Assembly (NCBI RefSeq): GCF_024721265.1
Contig: NZ_JAMXOC010000024.1
Location: 1 to 46,455, forward strand
Direction of reading: 5' to 3'
Source of the DNA: Ohessyouella blattaphilus
Lineage (GTDB): Bacteria; Bacillota; Clostridia; Lachnospirales; Lachnospiraceae
Length of the DNA stretch: 46,455 nucleotides
The position numbers and the translations under genes are program-made. The notes beneath the pieces were generated by a model that had not been told where the DNA came from, searched no databases, and was given only the letters and a program-made list of their open reading frames with translations. Positions 43,190-46,455 of the stretch are shown here, piece by piece. Each line of letters starts with the position of its first letter. The first letter of the stretch is position 1.

Positions 43190-45736
43190 ATGTACCATTT
43201 AATAGTAAATGGAAAAGAGTACGAAACGACGGAAGATAAGAAGTTGATCCGCTACCTCCGTGATGATCTAGGTCTAACCTCGGTCAAAGACGGTTGTAGC
43301 GAGGGCGCGTGTGGAACGTGTACGATTATTGTAGATGGCAAGACGATGCGAGCTTGCATCCCGATGGTTTCTAAGATGGTAGGTAAAGAGATTACTACCG
43401 TAGAAGGACTAAGTGAGTGGGAGCAGGAGGTGTACAGCGGGGCCTTTGCAGAGGCGGGGGCGGTACAGTGCGGCTTTTGTATTCCGGGCATGGTTATTAG
43501 CGCAAAAGCGCTGCTTGACCAAAACCCTGAGCCTACGCGGTTAGAGGCGGCAGCGGCAATTCGCAATAACATCTGCCGCTGTACCGGCTATCAGAAAATT
43601 ATTGATGGGATTCTTTTGGCGGCAAAGCTGCTACAAGATGATGAAGGAACGAGCACCTTTGTGGGCGCCGCGCCTGTAGGAAAGAGAATACCTAGGATAG
43701 ACGCGAGAGAAAAGGTACTGGGAACGGGCATTTATACAGATGATTTATATTTAGAGGGGATGATTTATGGAAGTGCTCTTCGTTCTGCGTATCCGAGAGC
43801 TAAGGTGTTAGCAATTGACACTGCAGAAGCTGAGAAACTGCCGGGAATCGTTGGCGTCTATACGGCCGCGGATATTCCTGGAAGCGTGAAAATTGGTCAC
43901 TTAAAGAAGGACTGGGATGTAATGATTCCCGTCGGTAAGATTACTCATTACTTAGGGGATGCAATCTGTCTAATCGCTGGAGAGTCGCCGGAGGTAGTTG
44001 AAGAGGCGAAGAAGCTGATTCAGGTTGATTATGAAGTGCTAGAGGGGGTGTTTGACCCTCGCGAGGCTCTTGCTAGCGATATTAAAGTCCACGAGGAAGG
44101 CAACGTCTTGGCCCACGAGCACCTTAAGAGAGGAAATGCTGATGAGGTGATTGCCGCTTCTAGGTATCAGGTTACCAACTACTACGAAACCCCGTGGACA
44201 GAGCATGCTTTCTTGGAGCCGGAGACGGCGGTAGCGATGCCCTTTGATGATGGCGTTTTCATCTATTCTTCAGATCAAGGGACGTATGATACGAGACACG
44301 AATGCGCGCTGATGCTAGGGCTTGACCCGGAGAAGGTGATTGTGGAAAACAAGCTTGTAGGTGGCGGCTTTGGCGGGAAAGAGGATATGGCCGTTCAGCA
44401 CCACGCCTCCTTGCTGGCATACTTAACAGGCAGAATCGTTAAGGTGAAGTTAACCAGAAAGGAAAGTCTCTTAGTTCACCCGAAGCGCCATCCCATGTAT
44501 ATCGAGATGACCACCGCTTGTGACGAGGACGGACAGATTACGGCTTTAAAGGCGAAAGTTATCTCTGATACGGGAGCCTATGCTTCTCTTGGCGGACCGG
44601 TGCTACAAAGAGCTTGTACTCACGCGGCTGGACCGTATCATTTTCAGACGATTGATATTGAAGGCACAGCAGTCTATACCAACAATCCACCAGCCGGTGC
44701 TTTCCGCGGTTTCGGGGTGACCCAGACGTGCTTTGCCTCAGAGATGAATTTAAATCAATTGGCCCAGAAGGTGGGAATTTCGCCTTGGGAAATCAGGTAT
44801 CGCAATGGGATACGACCAGGAGAAGTCTTGCCGAACGGCCAGATTGCCGATGAGTCAACGGCGATCGTGGAGACCTTATTAGCCGTTAAGGAACAATACG
44901 AACGGGAGCCTTATGTAGGCTTAGCCTGTGCAATGAAGAATGCGGGTGTAGGCGTAGGCATCCCCGATTGGGGACGGTGTCGTCTTTTCGTTAAAGACGG
45001 TAAAGTGCAGATCCATGCCGGTGCTTCTTGTATCGGTCAAGGATTAGGAACGGTGCTGGTACAGATTCTTTCGGAGACTACCGGTATTCCAGGGTCGCAT
45101 ATCAGGTACTGCTTACCAAATACCAGCCAGGCTCCAGATGCAGGGACTACGTCCGGATCGCGGCAGACCTTAGTGACCGGTGAGGCCACTAGACGAGCAG
45201 CGTCAAAGCTTCTAGAAGCGCTAGCAGGAAAAGAGTTAGCGGACCTAGAAGGTCAGGAGTTCTTAGGCGAATATCTGGCAAAAACCGATCCTATGGGAGC
45301 GGATGTGCCCAATCCAGTTTCTCATGTGGCTTATGGGTACGGAACCCAAATGTGTGTACTAAATGAGGATGGAACGGTAAAAGAGATGGTGGCCGCTCAC
45401 GCCGTAGGAAAAGCAATTAATCCTCTGAATGTAGAGGGGCAGATTGAGGGCGGCGTAGTAATGGGTATGGGATACGCTCTGACGGAGAAGTATCCTCTCG
45501 AAAAGGGCGAACCAAAAGCTAAGTACGGAACGCTGGGTCTCTTTCGGGCCGATAAAGTCCCACCGATTACCTCGATTATTATTGAAAAAGAGGGAGTAGA
45601 AGGCGCGTATGGAGCGATTGGCATCGGTGAGATTACCTCAATCCCCACAGCCCCGGCTATTGCTGGTGCTTATGAAAAGTTGGGGCTAGGCTTTCAGTAT
45701 AATTTGCCGCTTTCGGGCACGCCGTATAATAAATAG
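43190..45736 (+). CDS. xdhD: Selenium-dependent xanthine dehydrogenase, fused Fe-S and Mo subunits
   Basis: 848 residues from ATG 43190 (GGAGG at 43180-43184, 5-base spacing; the ATG at 43178 overlaps that site). Residues 1-155 form a two-cluster 2Fe-2S domain (GCSEGACGTC, CGFCIPG, CRCTGYQ). The rest is the molybdenum domain: GGGFGGKED, AGAFRGFGVTQ, and GIGEITSIPTAPAIAGA with the catalytic Glu. No FAD domain or separate FAD subunit gene is seen nearby, unlike xdhABC. It probably hydroxylates xanthine, urate-related or 2,8-dioxopurine-type substrates, working with YgfK 13 bases upstream. Confidence 0.9.
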   Translation: MYHLIVNGKEYETTEDKKLIRYLRDDLGLTSVKDGCSEGACGTCTIIVDGKTMRACIPMVSKMVGKEITTVEGLSEWEQEVYSGAFAEAGAVQCGFCIPGMVISAKALLDQNPEPTRLEAAAAIRNNICRCTGYQKIIDGILLAAKLLQDDEGTSTFVGAAPVGKRIPRIDAREKVLGTGIYTDDLYLEGMIYGSALRSAYPRAKVLAIDTAEAEKLPGIVGVYTAADIPGSVKIGHLKKDWDVMIPVGKITHYLGDAICLIAGESPEVVEEAKKLIQVDYEVLEGVFDPREALASDIKVHEEGNVLAHEHLKRGNADEVIAASRYQVTNYYETPWTEHAFLEPETAVAMPFDDGVFIYSSDQGTYDTRHECALMLGLDPEKVIVENKLVGGGFGGKEDMAVQHHASLLAYLTGRIVKVKLTRKESLLVHPKRHPMYIEMTTACDEDGQITALKAKVISDTGAYASLGGPVLQRACTHAAGPYHFQTIDIEGTAVYTNNPPAGAFRGFGVTQTCFASEMNLNQLAQKVGISPWEIRYRNGIRPGEVLPNGQIADESTAIVETLLAVKEQYEREPYVGLACAMKNAGVGVGIPDWGRCRLFVKDGKVQIHAGASCIGQGLGTVLVQILSETTGIPGSHIRYCLPNTSQAPDAGTTSGSRQTLVTGEATRRAASKLLEALAGKELADLEGQEFLGEYLAKTDPMGADVPNPVSHVAYGYGTQMCVLNEDGTVKEMVAAHAVGKAINPLNVEGQIEGGVVMGMGYALTEKYPLEKGEPKAKYGTLGLFRADKVPPITSIIIEKEGVEGAYGAIGIGEITSIPTAPAIAGAYEKLGLGFQYNLPLSGTPYNK

Positions 45737-45764
45737 ATGTAGAAAGACAGAGGAGAAGGCTTTC

Positions 45765-45857
45765 ATGATCAAAAAAGGAACGCTATTACTAAAAAATGCC
45801 AGTTGTATTGTCAGCTGCGATGAAAAGGATACCGTCTATCGCCAGGCAAATCTATAA
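45765..45857 (+). pseudogene. Amidohydrolase gene start, cut by IS200/IS605 insertion
   Basis: ATG 45765 with AGGAG 9 bases upstream begins LLLKNASCIVSCDEKDTVYR, the typical first strand of guanine-deaminase/8-oxoguanine-deaminase/hydroxyatrazine-type amidohydrolases. The frame stops at TAA 45855-45857, and IS end structure begins within 20 bases. It was the next gene of the ssnA-ygfK-xdh operon before insertion. Its 3' part should resume beyond the right edge of the window. Confidence 0.75.
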
Positions 45858-45871
45858 ATTTAAGCAGAGTA

Positions 45872-45900
45872 CCACGTCCATAAAACTTGCATGGGCGTGG
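45872..45900. mobile_element. Left-end hairpin of IS200/IS605 element
   Basis: CCACGTCCAT and ATGGGCGTGG pair over 10 bp (one T-G wobble) around a 9-base loop. This is the subterminal hairpin expected at the left end, 10-20 bases inside the boundary. No terminal inverted repeat is expected for this family and none is seen. Confidence 0.75.
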
Positions 45901-45907
45901 GTGAATG

Positions 45908-46318
45908 CTACTGATTTTTAATATATTCTTGTACTAGAGAGAGGCTTTGCTCGCTAACAGTAGCAACAAAATAACTACTCGACCAAAAGTAAGGTTTCCA
46001 GTAAAACCTCCCTACTTCTGTAGGATAATCTCGCCTGGCAAATCTTGCTGTCTTGGTTTTTAGCACATTTACAAATTCTGTAGGCGCCATTCCTGGAGTC
46101 GCTTCAAAAAGTAGATGTAGATGGTCAGCCTCTCCATTTAACTCTAAGATATTATAACCTCGCTCCGTGCAAATATCTTCAATCAACTTGTAGACATAGT
46201 TTTTTACTGGACCAGTCAAGACTGGTTTTCGGTATTTTGTAACCAGAACAAGATGATATTGAAGAAGAAAACACGAGTGCCGATTCGCGTAATAAGGTTG
46301 ATTTTTCTTTTTGAACAT
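45908..46318 (-). CDS. tnpA: IS200/IS605 transposase TnpA
   Basis: 136-residue HUH single-strand transposase. DHLHLLF gives the metal-binding HxH pair (His66 and His68) and Tyr132 in VQEYIKNQ is the expected nucleophile. YHLVLVTKYRKPVL is the family's N-terminal landmark. Complete and apparently intact; AAAGGAG upstream. Divergent from the tnpB start at 46403, the arrangement of IS605-type elements. Confidence 0.95.
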   Translation of the reverse strand: MFKKKNQPYYANRHSCFLLQYHLVLVTKYRKPVLTGPVKNYVYKLIEDICTERGYNILELNGEADHLHLLFEATPGMAPTEFVNVLKTKTARFARRDYPTEVGRFYWKPYFWSSSYFVATVSEQSLSLVQEYIKNQ

Positions 46319-46402
46319 ATGTTCTTTTTCTCCTTTACGTCCGCTTGTGATAATGGTACAATTACACTATAGAAACAAAGAGGTATCAAGAGGTTTAACT
46401 AT

Positions 46403-46455
46403 ATGTATAAATCAAAGCAAATATTAATATCTAAGAGGAAAGAACCAGAACTATA
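46403..46455 (+). CDS. tnpB: TnpB start (IS200/IS605), cut by window edge
   Basis: ATG 46403 with AAGAGG 9 bases upstream begins MYKSKQILISKRKE and runs open to the edge. Identity as TnpB is inferred from its place divergent to tnpA; only 17 codons are visible. Confidence 0.55.
   Translation, partial: MYKSKQILISKRKEPEL

Noticed and set aside
1-46455. Composite transposon bounded by two IS200/IS605 elements
   Set aside because: Elements of this family excise as single strands and are not known to mobilise 46 kb between copies; each simply interrupts a different gene.

Overview
The window looks like the chromosome of an anaerobic, low-to-mid GC Gram-positive bacterium (Bacillota, probably Clostridia; the rank is an inference). 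The reasons are strong AGGAGG-type ribosome binding sites, a purine-class riboswitch, LacI and TRAP genes of Firmicute style, and a full set of selenium-dependent molybdenum hydroxylase genes of the kind found in anaerobic purine and urate degraders. No rRNA, tRNA or CRISPR array was seen.

Layout. Both edges are IS200/IS605-type elements with tnpB on the + strand. The left one (1 to about 350) has its right end inside a PfkB kinase gene. The right one (from about 45860) cuts an amidohydrolase gene after about 30 codons. Between them lie two arms of a purine catabolism locus (about 1466-15202 and 33835-45857), separated by a more AT-rich sugar-catabolism island (16318-33738).

Purine arm 1: ridA, a YheO/DauR-like regulator, hyuA (dihydropyrimidinase family), yqeC and yqeB (maturation of Se-dependent Mo hydroxylases), mocA (Mo-cofactor cytidylyltransferase family), a second YheO-like regulator, two purine permeases (AzgA/PbuG and NCS2 types), then guaD-xdhABC. 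Guanine is expected to be deaminated to xanthine and oxidised to urate. A guanine-class riboswitch precedes guaD. The 3' strand of its P1 helix is also the 5' strand of a perfect terminator, which predicts that ligand turns expression ON.

Purine arm 2: arcC, ygeW, ygeY and ygeX read leftward; ssnA, ygfK and a fused Fe-S/Mo selenium-dependent xanthine dehydrogenase read rightward. This is nearly the E. coli ygeW-xdhD-guaD gene set, which published work links to anaerobic urate/purine breakdown through 2,3-diaminopropionate and carbamoyl phosphate with ATP made by carbamate kinase. A TTTAGG-type palindrome occurs in both divergent promoter regions (2576-2603 and 38655-38680), suggesting one regulator for both arms.

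Sugar island: two LacI-headed gene groups. Group A (16318-27082): LacI, ketose 3-epimerase-like protein, TRAP transporter (DctQ, DctM, DctP), zinc dehydrogenase, TIM-barrel isomerase, cupin, SIS isomerase, ROK kinase, Gfo/Idh oxidoreductase, a second TIM-barrel protein. Group B (27249-33738): a frameshifted LacI paralogue, DapA-type aldolase, two Gfo/Idh oxidoreductases, two TIM-barrel isomerases, PfkB kinase. Shared TGTAA-type operators precede both. The substrate cannot be named from sequence; this is the most likely place for an undescribed pathway.
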